DNA of 29,005 nucleotides from a virus. A program made the translations under genes and the position numbers. The stretch lies in the IMG/VR virus record IMGVR_UViG_3300036766_000013, positions 1 through 29,005 of that record. One strand, 5' to 3'. Below the pieces are notes generated by a model. The model was not told the origin of the DNA and ran no database searches. It saw nothing but the letters and a program-made list of their open reading frames with translations. Of the stretch, positions 1 through 7,986 are shown piece by piece; within the stretch, counting starts at the first letter, position 1, and the number at the start of each line of letters is the position of its first letter.

Positions 1-283
1 GGTCACAATACAGGCTCCATAAGATGAACGCTCCGGTGATCCACGACTTGGCCATGCCTCGGAAGCCAAGGATGACTGCACGCTCTGGCCCGTGTTGCAA
101 CCACCAGGCCAGGGATAGCTGTACGGCGCTTGGCTCTGGCAGCCCAAGGAACTCCCATATGACACACAGGAAGTTCCTGAAGTCCGCCACCAACTCTGGT
201 TCACGGCCATAGGGGTCCATCGGGTCAGATACACGCACACGGGCAAGCGTGGTGGTGCCGTTGAGGAGTGGGTCAATGAGCAT
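1..283 (-). CDS. Large terminase subunit, T7 gp19-like (partial, N-terminus only)
   Basis: This is the ATPase/nuclease motor that packages DNA through the portal. Only the first 94 codons lie in the window; the gene runs off the left edge. It starts at an ATG whose first base is 283, preceded by GGAG five bases upstream. Near residues 72-80 the sequence GFRGMAKS followed by WITGAF matches the P-loop region of T7-type large terminases (T7, from memory, has AFRGIGKSFIT). The usual glycine before the lysine is alanine here. The gene follows the small terminase and a hairpin terminator, so it may be expressed at a reduced level or from its own signal. Family assignment is strong from the P-loop context and gene order. 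The nuclease domain is outside the window. Confidence 0.85.
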   Translation of the reverse strand, partial: MLIDPLLNGTTTLARVRVSDPMDPYGREPELVADFRNFLCVIWEFLGLPEPSAVQLSLAWWLQHGPERAVILGFRGMAKSWITGAFILWSLYCD

Positions 284-304
284 ATCCACTCCATGAAATG
301 AAAA

Positions 305-330
305 GGCCCCACCCGGTGAGGGGTAGGGCC
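305..330 (-). terminator. Rho-independent-type hairpin between small and large terminase genes
   Basis: On the minus strand the 26 bases form a 10-bp stem (GGCCCTACCC pairing with GGGTGGGGCC, one T-G wobble) around a 6-base loop CTCACC, followed at once by TTTTC. Stem, loop and T-run fit an intrinsic terminator. It sits between the stop of the small terminase gene and the start of the large terminase gene. Confidence 0.75.
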
Positions 331-342
331 GTATAGGTTGGT

Positions 343-678
343 CTAATCGGCTGTGCCATCAAAGTCTGGACGCCTTCGCCGTTGAGGCAGCTTAGTGCGT
401 CTTTGAGGAGGCATATCCTCATCCCCCGGCTCCAGGGACTTGAGGGCAACCGTATTGTCCCGCAGCAGGCCACGAACGATGGCCAACTCCTGATGGCTCA
501 GGTTCCCACCCTTGACGCTGTGCGCCAGCATCCTCAGAGCATTTACCCGCAGGAAGTCAAGAAGCCTCCCCTCATCCATCGCCTCAATGTCATCCGTAGG
601 TCTATTGCACGTCTGACACCTAGGGCGGTCATCCGGGGGAGAACAGTCTAGGTCCTCCCCCAGGTTCCCGTTAGTCAT
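343..678 (-). CDS. Probable small terminase subunit, T7 gp18-like
   Basis: Small terminase recognises the concatemer and loads the large subunit for packaging. The call rests on position (directly before large terminase, after the tail fibre group), size (111 residues; T7 gp18 is 89) and a typical layout. There is a helical stretch around residues 33-75 (EGRLLDFLRVNALRML, then LSHQELAIVRGLLRDN), and the basic-then-acidic tail ends PDFDGTAD, similar to the LPDFD-type C-termini of T7-like small terminases. The N-terminal part carries a CQTC pair, which is unusual and could be a half zinc site. The ATG start has AAGG a few bases upstream. Sequence conservation of this family is low, so the call leans on context. 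Confidence 0.7.
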   Translation of the reverse strand: MTNGNLGEDLDCSPPDDRPRCQTCNRPTDDIEAMDEGRLLDFLRVNALRMLAHSVKGGNLSHQELAIVRGLLRDNTVALKSLEPGDEDMPPQRRTKLPQRRRRPDFDGTAD

Positions 679-685
679 GCTGACC

Positions 686-1363
686 TTATGTCAGGTCGGC
701 AGGTTGCAACTCCACGACGCCAGACATCGCGCCAGCCGTGGCGAACGATGCCGGGGTTACCGCTACCACTTGGCCCTTCTTGACCTTTGTGGTTGTGGAC
801 TGTGGGGTCGTTGGGTTGACAGTAGACTGGACGCCAGCCCCCGCCGAGTTGGCAATGGTGGCAACGAGGCCCGTGACGGCAACACCGTCAATGGATACCT
901 GAAGGGTGCCGCCCGTTGTGATGACCGACTCAACGGTAGCTGCCAGCCGCTCAAGGTATCCATCGCACGGCGCAATGAAGCTCTGGGCGGTTGGGGTCGT
1001 GATGAGGGTAGCGATAGGCAACGCGAACGGGAACACGAGGCGCTGGTCCTGCCGCTCCTGAGTACGGAAGGCCGCCTGGCGCGCTTCGAGGTGGCTGATT
1101 TCCGGGTTGACCGTGAACGAACCAATGGGCGTGTTACGGTAGAACGTGATGGCCGCCGCGTTAGCAGGGGCCGCGAAGAAGCGGACGCTAGGTGTCCGGC
1201 TGGTGGCCTCAACGATGGCGTAGTCCGTCCCGAGGACCTTCAGAACCCCGGCCACGAACACGCGGACGTGCTCTTGGGAGAGGATCGGGAAGGCAAGCTG
1301 AAACGTCTTGGTGACGGCATCCCCGGTGGCGGTGTTGGGGAAGAATGGGGCAACTCGTGCCAT
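686..1363 (-). CDS. Second fibre-type virion protein with T7-fibre-like N-terminal domain
   Basis: This 225-residue protein is probably a virion surface or accessory fibre protein. Residues about 10-82 (FQLAFPILSQEHVRVFVAGV, then VRFFAAP and AAITFYRNTPIG) follow the pattern of the T7 tail fibre N-terminal attachment domain also seen in the 515-residue fibre of this phage. That pattern is FxFPxLxxxHxxVxVxGV, a loop, then a hydrophobic strand and Rx-TP. After a short helix (about 90-106), residues 125-225 form a Ser/Thr/Val-rich beta domain beginning SFIAPCDGYLERL. This type occurs in small phage head-fibre or decoration proteins. The ATG start has AAGGAG nine bases upstream. It could be a second receptor-binding protein, a fibre adaptor or a capsid fibre; the sequence does not decide. 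Confidence 0.65.
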   Translation of the reverse strand: MARVAPFFPNTATGDAVTKTFQLAFPILSQEHVRVFVAGVLKVLGTDYAIVEATSRTPSVRFFAAPANAAAITFYRNTPIGSFTVNPEISHLEARQAAFRTQERQDQRLVFPFALPIATLITTPTAQSFIAPCDGYLERLAATVESVITTGGTLQVSIDGVAVTGLVATIANSAGAGVQSTVNPTTPQSTTTKVKKGQVVAVTPASFATAGAMSGVVELQPADLT

Positions 1364-1414
1364 ATTGTAGTCTCCTTGTAGTGGTTAAGTTTCAGTGGTT
1401 GGTGGGAGGGACCG

Positions 1415-1750
1415 CTATAGGGGTTTGAGCGGTTGACCACCCCAGAGCACGGGGAGGTAATACAACGCCCCTCCACCAAAGGCGGCAGTCACCATGCCAG
1501 CCACCCAGGCCAGCAGGGTATTCCGTAATCTGTTCTCCCCACGGCTAGTCGCCATGATGAGTTCAATGTTCTGCACCCTCTTGTCGAGTTGGTCCACCTT
1601 ACCCTGTAGGGCGAGGGTGGCTTGTAGCATACCCATCATGGTAGCCATCTGGGTCCGTATCTCTACGAGTTCCCGGTAGGAGACCATGATGCCAATGCCA
1701 TTGCGGGTGTCCGGTTGTGTAGGCGCGGATGGGCCTAGTTGTTCTCCCAC
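1415..1750 (-). CDS. Coiled-coil plus single-TM protein, XhlA/holin-like, putative lysis accessory
   Basis: A 111-residue protein with three parts: a polar N-terminus (1-20), a helical coiled-coil-like segment (about 24-66, SYRELVEIRTQMATMM to KVDQLDKRVQNIE) and a membrane segment (about 76-98, LRNTLLAWVAGMVTAAFGGG). This layout is that of XhlA-type haemolysin/holin partner proteins, and position next to the tail fibre gene matches where T7-like phages keep lysis genes (T7 17.5). The frame opens with GTG at 1750, overlapping the TAG of a 29-codon frame upstream. An internal ATG at 1687 would give 90 residues and keep all features. Function in membrane permeabilisation is inference; a structural membrane role is possible. 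Confidence 0.6.
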   Translation of the reverse strand: MGEQLGPSAPTQPDTRNGIGIMVSYRELVEIRTQMATMMGMLQATLALQGKVDQLDKRVQNIELIMATSRGENRLRNTLLAWVAGMVTAAFGGGALYYLPVLWGGQPLKPL

Positions 1751-1839
1751 TAGGGCGTTCCACCCGGAGCGGCACCACTAGCCCTGGCCATCCGGTTTGT
1801 ACCTGTTGTAATCGACGGAAATAGTTGTCGCTCACTCAT
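1750..1839 (-). CDS. Possible 29-residue leader or small peptide
   Basis: An ATG at 1839 overlaps the TGA stop of the tail fibre gene (ATGA), and the frame ends in a TAG that overlaps the GTG start of the XhlA-like gene (TAGTG). GGGGA lies about six bases upstream of the ATG. The peptide begins MSERQLFPSITTG and has no recognisable domain. The double stop/start coupling suggests a translational link between the fibre and lysis-type genes, but the frame may be chance. A competing GTG frame (1599-1835) reads into the next gene and looks non-coding. Confidence 0.3.
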   Translation of the reverse strand: MSERQLFPSITTGTNRMARASGAAPGGTP

Positions 1840-3383
1840 GCCAGGTCCCCGTAAGCAAAGGCTTGTATAAAGGCCGTACCTGTGGTCAAGCTGGTCACCG
1901 GGTATGAGCCGATGCCGGTCGTCGTCCCGTCATCACTAGCATAGGACATTCTTGCGAAGGTCATGCGGTCCGTCGCCCGCCCGGCGGGCGCCGTTTCAAG
2001 CGCGTCAGTGAAAAAGGTCGCGCTTGAATTTAAGAGGCTGCCGTGCGCCCCGTAGTTCGCCGATGAGAACGCCGAACCAAACACGAGAACTGGCCTCAAA
2101 GCCGTGTCACCTCCGACGAATTGTAGTATTGGTACGCTGCCGTGGCCATTGAACGTGTGGTGATTGGTGATGGTCAGCGCCCGTAGCGAGCCTCCGGTGA
2201 CCGACGCCGTGATGTTGACCGCGTTGGTGTCGGCAACGCTGTCGGCGTAGGTGAGGTAGAATTTCAGTACCGTCCCACTGATCGCGTTGACGTAATAAAG
2301 CGCGCCCATGGTCAGCCCCGTGGGCTGCGTTCCCCCCGAGAAGTAGACTAAATCTCCCGTGGCCCTGCCGTGAGCCGCCGACATGGTGACGCGCTCGGTG
2401 GTAATATCAACTGAGGAAACCGTGCCACTGAGCGCCGCCGTGGTAACCTGCCCGCGATAGACAAACTTGGGGTGTCCGGGGTTAAAATGCTGGCGGCCCG
2501 GAGTGGAGGCGGCCGCCGTGCTTGTGGCTGTTTCCTCATCGGCCTGTGTGGCAGCCGCCAGTCCGGTAGCCGGGAGGTTGGTTAGCTGAGAGCCGTCCAC
2601 GGCGGGCAACTTGGCGGCAGCGTCAAGCTTCACCAGGTTGTTGGCCGCCGTGCCGGTGGCATCCCGGATAGCCTTGGCCGTTACCGCCTTGGCGTCGTCC
2701 GTGCCCGTCACAAGCTCTGCGCCAATAGCCTTGGGGACGGTCAATGTACGATCCACCGATAGGTCCCCACCCCCCGTAACCAGACCACCAGCACTCACAA
2801 GCCGGGAGGATGGCACTGGAGTTCCAGCCTCAGCCAGGAGGGCGACCATCAGGTTGTATTCCGTCACGCAATTATTGTAGGCCGTCAGGGCATTCCCGGC
2901 CTGTGTCGTTGCAATCCCCGCCTGGGTGGTTGCCGTGTTGGCCCCAGTCGTTGCAGTCCCCGCCGATGTAGCCGCACCGTCCGCGCTTGCCTGGGCCGCA
3001 GCAACGGCAGCGTTGAAGTATCCCGTAACTGTCGCCAGTTGGTCCGCCGTAACCTGCCCAACGTCAAAGGCCTCCTCGCACACGTAGAGTAGCTGCGTCA
3101 TGGCCGAGTTGAGGTCCTTCGGGTCCAGTACGCTTGGGGACGAGAACTGGGTTGACAGTGTGTCCCGAGGAGTAGCCCGCCACACGAGTATGGTGGCCCC
3201 GGCTGTCGGCGTCGTCGGCAGGATGATGACCCCAGTGTTAAGCCACGAGAGTAGGGCGTCGTCGGTCTGCACCCCGTTGACTGATACGTGGATGTGGGCC
3301 GGAAGGATGTACGGGAAGGGCACCGTGACGTTTGGCGTAGAGCCAGTGGCCACGTAGGTAGCCGAACTGTAGATGACAGACAT
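1836..3383 (-). CDS. Tail fibre protein, T7 gp17-like N-terminus
   Basis: The receptor-binding fibre attached to the tail (515 residues). Residues 1-115 form the T7 fibre attachment domain (VPFPYILPAHIHVSVNGVQT, then ATILVWRATPRDT, then LNSAMTQLLYVCEEAFD). Residues 115-180 are a low-complexity Ala/Thr-rich coiled segment with TTQAG repeats. Residues 195-275 are the shaft-type region with a GSQLTNLPA motif common in phage fibres. Residues 325-405 hold a beta module starting AHGRATGD that resembles one in tail tubular protein B, and 405-515 is a tip region I do not recognise. The last 200 codons use many NCG codons (GCG, ACG, TCG), unlike the neighbouring genes, suggesting an exchanged tip. The ATG has AAAGGA seven bases upstream. 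Confidence 0.9.
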   Translation of the reverse strand: MSVIYSSATYVATGSTPNVTVPFPYILPAHIHVSVNGVQTDDALLSWLNTGVIILPTTPTAGATILVWRATPRDTLSTQFSSPSVLDPKDLNSAMTQLLYVCEEAFDVGQVTADQLATVTGYFNAAVAAAQASADGAATSAGTATTGANTATTQAGIATTQAGNALTAYNNCVTEYNLMVALLAEAGTPVPSSRLVSAGGLVTGGGDLSVDRTLTVPKAIGAELVTGTDDAKAVTAKAIRDATGTAANNLVKLDAAAKLPAVDGSQLTNLPATGLAAATQADEETATSTAAASTPGRQHFNPGHPKFVYRGQVTTAALSGTVSSVDITTERVTMSAAHGRATGDLVYFSGGTQPTGLTMGALYYVNAISGTVLKFYLTYADSVADTNAVNITASVTGGSLRALTITNHHTFNGHGSVPILQFVGGDTALRPVLVFGSAFSSANYGAHGSLLNSSATFFTDALETAPAGRATDRMTFARMSYASDDGTTTGIGSYPVTSLTTGTAFIQAFAYGDLA

Positions 3384-3404
3384 GATGGGTCCTTTTGCTA
3401 TGCC

Positions 3405-6400
3405 CTACTTGGGGAGTATGGTTGGGACTGGTAGATAGGCCCCAGTTGGAGCAAGCAGGCTGTTGAGGGACTTGGCCGCAGAGTTGGACCCAACGGTCTG
3501 TAGGTTCTTCTGGCCAGCGTTGATCCGGCTCAGGAAGTCAAGGCTGTCCTTCTGCCTCCGGTCGCGGAACACCTTGCTGTCAGCCGTGAGTTGGCCAAGG
3601 GCCTGCTCCCGGTACTTCAGCATTAGGGACGCCACCATGTGTTCCTTGCTGCCGTCCTGGGAGGGCCTACCATGTGGTACTGCCGTACTGTTGTACGCTG
3701 CGGATGACACCAGGGCGAGCAGGGCGTCCTTCATCGAAGGGGCACCTTTTGGATGTCCCATTAGCTCGTTGTAATGTTCGAAGGCCGTTCTGCCATCCTC
3801 AAGCTTAACGTCCCGCATGTCAAAGTGGTCCTTGCCAACTCGCGGTCCTGGGGACTGGATGAAGTTACCTGTCTCCCAATAGCTATCGTTCAATGCCTTG
3901 TGGAGTAGGCCGTACTTTGGGTCCTGGTTGAATAGGAACTTGGGGTACGTAGAGACCTTATCTCCGAAGGCATCATACTGCACCGCTACGCCGCTAGATA
4001 CCCCCGGTATAGCCGCCCGGAAGGCGTCGAACACGTTAGTTACCTCGTGCATGTACGGGTCTGGGTTAACCGACCGCATGATGGCCGATAGTGGTATGGC
4101 CATTCCTGGTCCTGCGCGCCGAACGAAGGCCGCCATACGCTTCTCATCCTGCATCGCCGCGAGGAAGTCCGACACGTTCCGCACCATAGTCTCGGACTTG
4201 AACAGGTTGGCCGTGGCGTAGACCATAGCCGCCGCCACACCGCTCGCCTTATCCTCGTCGATGTGCCTCTGCGCCCATATGGTAGTTGCCTCTGTTGCCC
4301 ACAGGAAGGGGAAGATGAACGGCCCGAACCGTGACAGGCTGAAGTGGCTACGGCTCCCATCGTCGTGCTGGAACACCACCGAGTTGGGCTTGTTGCCCTG
4401 CCGCAGCCATTCGGCGTTCTCCTTTGGGTCAGAAGGTCCGGTGCCAGTGATCCGCCCGGTTGACGCCAGGTAGGTTCCCAGCGAAAGGGACATGACGCCG
4501 AACATCATCTCTCCGGTAGCCCTGGACTGGGCCTCCACCCCGTGTAGCCCGCGTATATCGTTTAGGTACTGCTTCTGTAGCAGGTTAAGGCCTGGGGTTA
4601 GCCTGACACCCTGTCTGGACATATTGATGATGGTCTGTACGAACGGGACAGCAAGCCGTGATGGCGGCATCCCTGACACGCCGACTTGTAGCGTTGACCC
4701 AAAGCTCCTCCACCCGCCCCATGTGTCCTCCGTTCCAGGGCCTAGTAGCTCCCCCTGGAAGGATGTCTCACGGGCCTCCTTAAGCGCCACCGTATCAAGT
4801 GCCGCACCGTGGGCGTCGAGGGCCTGGTCGAGGCGAAGCCTTACGTGGTCGCCTATGGTGCCAAGGTACGCTGCGTTGTCAGCATCCTTGAGGCCCATGC
4901 CGATGCCTTCCATGTGGGCCTTAGCCATGACCTGGGCACGATAGGCAGCCATCTTCACGGCCTCGTCAGCCGCCCCCATGGCCCTTAGCGGTAGGGCGAG
5001 CACCTGCATTGTGGCCGTTCCCGGTGCTGTCTTGGCATCAAGAGCCGTCATCATGAGGTTGTATTGCACGTCATCCATGCCGGTGACTGGCCGCCACTTG
5101 TTGCTTCCAACAAGGTCACCAGCTCCGGGCCGCACGGCTGGGGTCGCACCAGGACCACCTACCCCAGCAGCCGTTACCTCCGATGTGTGTGGAGCTATCC
5201 TGCTGTCCCCAGTCTTGAAGGCCATAGCAGCCGAGTTCCAGGCCTCTGACATCTGCATGTGGGTCACCGCGGCCTGCTTAATGGCGGTATCCCTGACAAG
5301 CGCTGCCGATGCGGACAATCCTTCGTTACCAACAGCCTTGGCCACACCCTGTAGGCCCACCGCGCCGGCGGCCCGGACTCCAGGCCTGAAGTACAGGCTT
5401 ATCAGGTTACCGCCCATGTTGACGGCCTGTGATACGGCCCCAGACACGAGGCCAGCCGCCTGGTTCATCGTGATGAAGTCCACGACGCGGTTGAGTAGGC
5501 CCGGCTTCAGCTTGGACATTTGCCTGGTGTCGCCTCCAGTCACCAGGATGAGGTCTTTCAGGTCCTCCCCGGTGAGCTTGGAGATGTCCATCTCGGCAAG
5601 CTGCTTTGCACCCTTCGGCGTGAACTGCATTCGCCTTGTTGACCGCGCACCGGCAGCCGTCATGGCCTTCGCCGCCGCGAACATATCAATGGCCGCCACC
5701 GTGCGGTCCCTCAACGCCTGCCACGCATGTTCCTCACTCTGGAACCCCGCGAAGTTCTTGGCCTCTAGCTTCTGGGCCAGCGTGAAGGTGTCCTGAAAGC
5801 CCTTCTGTGAGATGAGGTAGGCCATGTCCATATCGGCGGCCAGGCCTTTGGCGTTATTACCTGCGGTCAGGAGCTTCCCCCGTATCCAGGCTTGGTCCTC
5901 GCCAAAGGCAGTGACCCGCTGGGCAACCATGCGTTCGACCATGAGGTCAGACATGACGCCCATGGCGTTGCCACCACGGACCTTGTGTATTGCGTCCGCA
6001 TTGTCGTGGATGAACCCGGACATCCAGGTCATCACATCGTCGCTGGACGTGAACTTAGCCCATGGGATGAGGTCCGGGCCGGTGAACACATGGCCCACAG
6101 CCTGCGCCGCACCCATGGACCCTGCGTCGTTGGCAATCTCTACATCACCCCGGACGCGCTCCAGATTGGTAGCCACTTGCTCGGGGGTTACGTTGACGCT
6201 GAGGGCCGCCGGTGCCTCAATGTTGCCACGAACACCACCTTCCAGGCCTGTATCAGCAGCCAATACCTTTGGTCCTGGACCAGTTGTGCCTACAGCGCCC
6301 TCAGGAGGCCCCACAGGGCCTTCCGCAGGCTGTCCGGTAGGATGGGTGCTGGCGGTTTTAGACGCACCAGCGGCCTCCCTAGGGGTTACAGACCCCTCGT

Positions 6401-7361
6401 CCCAGAATGATAGGGCAGGGTCCTTGATCTTCCCGGCAGCCGTGGTCTCCGTGGGGTGGTCCCAGAAGCCCATGGGGCCTTTGCCCTCAAGCCCGCCTGT
6501 GTCGATGGCCTTGATGAATTGCTTCTGTGCAGCCTCCTGGGCGGCGTCAGCCCCGGCTGTGTCACCGGCGGCACTGAGCTTGATGGCATCTATGGATGAC
6601 GTGAGGCCATCTATTAGTGGGCTTCCCCTACGGGATGCGGCCAAGCGCACGCCCTTAACCGCACCTGCAACGATGAGGTCAATACCTCCAGCAACTATAA
6701 GGTTCTCCATGGCCAGCTTGAACCGAGCCGTGGCCTCGTCATCCTTCGGGTCCGCCCCAAGGTAGGCCTCAATGATCGGACCTGCCATTGGAACGTCACG
6801 CATTAGGTTGGCGAGGTGCTCTGACCTTGGGTCCATACCAACCCCGGCAGCTACCCCCGCCTGAACAGCCGTGGCCACACTTGCAGCCACCTTCTGGCCA
6901 GTGGTAACTGCCTTGGCTACCTCACCAAGTTTAGCCACCGCGCGGACACCAGCCACAAGCTTGCCAACCCCGATGAAGGCGACCCCAAACTCAGAGATGC
7001 CAGACACCACGGCGTTGATAGGGGACTTGCTGGAAAGCTCCCGGTCGTAGCTCTCAACGGACTTCCTGAAGTCTGTCTTGTCCTCGTAGTTCGGCGCACC
7101 ACCTGTGAAGAAGTCCTTGGTGTTGAAGATGGACTTCATGGCCCCCGTACCGGCAGCCATTATAGGGCCAGGTAGCTCACCACTGTAGGTGCTGGTGTCC
7201 CCAGCCCCCGGCCCCGCAAAGTCCGCCGATGGGGTTGGGTCATCCTGTGGTGCGGCGGCATCGGTGGCCTGCTGATCGGCGGTATCCCTCCTGGCACTGA
7301 GGGAGTTGGCCGAGTCCGTAACCGCTTGTTGCCAGTCAGATAGGGCTGCGGGATCCGCCAT
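3405..7361 (-). CDS. Internal virion protein, T7 gp16-like (DNA ejection core protein)
   Basis: A very large protein (1318 residues; T7 gp16 is 1318) in the gp16 position, just before the tail fibre gene. In T7 it forms the part of the ejectosome that crosses the envelope and pulls DNA in. The first ~65 residues are polar and low-complexity. Ala/Gly/Val-rich hydrophobic stretches follow at about 105-140 and 150-175, as expected for a protein that inserts in membrane. T7 gp16 carries a soluble transglycosylase domain at its N-terminus; I see no such domain here (no catalytic ES-type motif in the first 250 residues). A lysozyme domain is instead present in the gp15-like protein. Identity rests on size, position and composition. 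Confidence 0.8.
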   Translation of the reverse strand: MADPAALSDWQQAVTDSANSLSARRDTADQQATDAAAPQDDPTPSADFAGPGAGDTSTYSGELPGPIMAAGTGAMKSIFNTKDFFTGGAPNYEDKTDFRKSVESYDRELSSKSPINAVVSGISEFGVAFIGVGKLVAGVRAVAKLGEVAKAVTTGQKVAASVATAVQAGVAAGVGMDPRSEHLANLMRDVPMAGPIIEAYLGADPKDDEATARFKLAMENLIVAGGIDLIVAGAVKGVRLAASRRGSPLIDGLTSSIDAIKLSAAGDTAGADAAQEAAQKQFIKAIDTGGLEGKGPMGFWDHPTETTAAGKIKDPALSFWDEGSVTPREAAGASKTASTHPTGQPAEGPVGPPEGAVGTTGPGPKVLAADTGLEGGVRGNIEAPAALSVNVTPEQVATNLERVRGDVEIANDAGSMGAAQAVGHVFTGPDLIPWAKFTSSDDVMTWMSGFIHDNADAIHKVRGGNAMGVMSDLMVERMVAQRVTAFGEDQAWIRGKLLTAGNNAKGLAADMDMAYLISQKGFQDTFTLAQKLEAKNFAGFQSEEHAWQALRDRTVAAIDMFAAAKAMTAAGARSTRRMQFTPKGAKQLAEMDISKLTGEDLKDLILVTGGDTRQMSKLKPGLLNRVVDFITMNQAAGLVSGAVSQAVNMGGNLISLYFRPGVRAAGAVGLQGVAKAVGNEGLSASAALVRDTAIKQAAVTHMQMSEAWNSAAMAFKTGDSRIAPHTSEVTAAGVGGPGATPAVRPGAGDLVGSNKWRPVTGMDDVQYNLMMTALDAKTAPGTATMQVLALPLRAMGAADEAVKMAAYRAQVMAKAHMEGIGMGLKDADNAAYLGTIGDHVRLRLDQALDAHGAALDTVALKEARETSFQGELLGPGTEDTWGGWRSFGSTLQVGVSGMPPSRLAVPFVQTIINMSRQGVRLTPGLNLLQKQYLNDIRGLHGVEAQSRATGEMMFGVMSLSLGTYLASTGRITGTGPSDPKENAEWLRQGNKPNSVVFQHDDGSRSHFSLSRFGPFIFPFLWATEATTIWAQRHIDEDKASGVAAAMVYATANLFKSETMVRNVSDFLAAMQDEKRMAAFVRRAGPGMAIPLSAIMRSVNPDPYMHEVTNVFDAFRAAIPGVSSGVAVQYDAFGDKVSTYPKFLFNQDPKYGLLHKALNDSYWETGNFIQSPGPRVGKDHFDMRDVKLEDGRTAFEHYNELMGHPKGAPSMKDALLALVSSAAYNSTAVPHGRPSQDGSKEHMVASLMLKYREQALGQLTADSKVFRDRRQKDSLDFLSRINAGQKNLQTVGSNSAAKSLNSLLAPTGAYLPVPTILPK

Positions 7362-7389
7362 GGTGCTTGTGGTCCTTGTGGGAGTGCAA

Positions 7390-7986
7390 CTAGTGCATCG
7401 CGTTAAGCATACCGTTTACCAGCCCGAGGAAGTCAGGCTTGGAGACGTTCTTTCCGGGGCAGTCGTGGTTTGTCGCCGGGTCCTCCTTGTGTAACCTGAC
7501 GGTGGTGTTGTTGGCCTGTAGCTTGAGCTTCCGTAGGAGGATTGCCGTGGCGGTAGCTGCGAGAATGCGGACCTTGCCACCATCACCCTCGGTAAAGCTC
7601 TCCTTGGCGTAGTCTCCCACCATCTCGATACCCCAGGCGTCTTTGTTCCATGACGGGGAGTGTGTCCCCTGCTTCCACAGCGGGGTGAACAGCCAGATAC
7701 CCGTCCAGTCCACGAACAGGTGAGGACCACCCGCCCACTTCTGGCGGTCCCGGTAGTCTGCCGTCATGTTCTTTTCACGGTCCACAACGTCATGGGATGC
7801 CCACTGTGAGTGGTTGGGTGTTGCCGTGTTATGGATGACAATGAAGCGGGGCTTAAAAGCTGGCCCAAGAAGCATCGGTTGCACATAGGCCGCGAACTCC
7901 TGGATGGTAAGGCGCTGACCGAGGGTTCCGCGCCACTTGGTGGACGGCGGTACGAGGTACTTTGGGTCTGCGGCTGTCTGGGTCAT
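7390..7986 (-). CDS. N-acetylmuramoyl-L-alanine amidase (endolysin, Amidase_2 family)
   Basis: It cleaves the amide bond between the glycan and the peptide of murein. This 198-residue protein has the Amidase_2/T7-lysozyme zinc-site pattern: RFIVIHNTATPN (about 48-59, first His ligand), PHLFVDWTGIW (about 88-98), WGIEMVGDY (about 118-126, conserved Glu) and RLHKEDPATNHDCPGKNV (about 164-181, His and Cys ligands). It starts with an ATG overlapping the stop of the gp15-like gene by four bases. It lies between two ejection-protein genes, whereas T7 keeps its amidase (gp3.5, also an RNA polymerase inhibitor) among the replication genes. It has no signal peptide, so a holin or another membrane protein would have to release it. 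It could act in lysis, during entry, or both. Confidence 0.9.
   Translation of the reverse strand: MTQTAADPKYLVPPSTKWRGTLGQRLTIQEFAAYVQPMLLGPAFKPRFIVIHNTATPNHSQWASHDVVDREKNMTADYRDRQKWAGGPHLFVDWTGIWLFTPLWKQGTHSPSWNKDAWGIEMVGDYAKESFTEGDGGKVRILAATATAILLRKLKLQANNTTVRLHKEDPATNHDCPGKNVSKPDFLGLVNGMLNAMH

Noticed and set aside
677-1381. Plus-strand open frame of 234 codons opposite the second fibre gene
   Set aside because: The product is Arg/Gly-rich, without a domain, and the minus-strand frame shows clear family patterns and a ribosome site.
1415-1435. T7-promoter-like CGCTATAGGGG on the plus strand
   Set aside because: It overlaps the stop codon of the XhlA-like gene, points against all transcription, and only the last ~10 bases resemble the T7 consensus.
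1599-1835. 78-codon GTG frame after the tail fibre gene
   Set aside because: It overlaps the XhlA-like gene and reads as Trp/His/Arg/Gly-rich shadow there; the coupled 29-codon frame is better placed.
4978-6765. Long plus-strand open frames of 272 and 313 codons antisense to the gp16-like gene
   Set aside because: They mirror the GC3-biased minus-strand gene, are Pro/Ser/Ala/Arg-rich without domains, and no other gene is on the plus strand.
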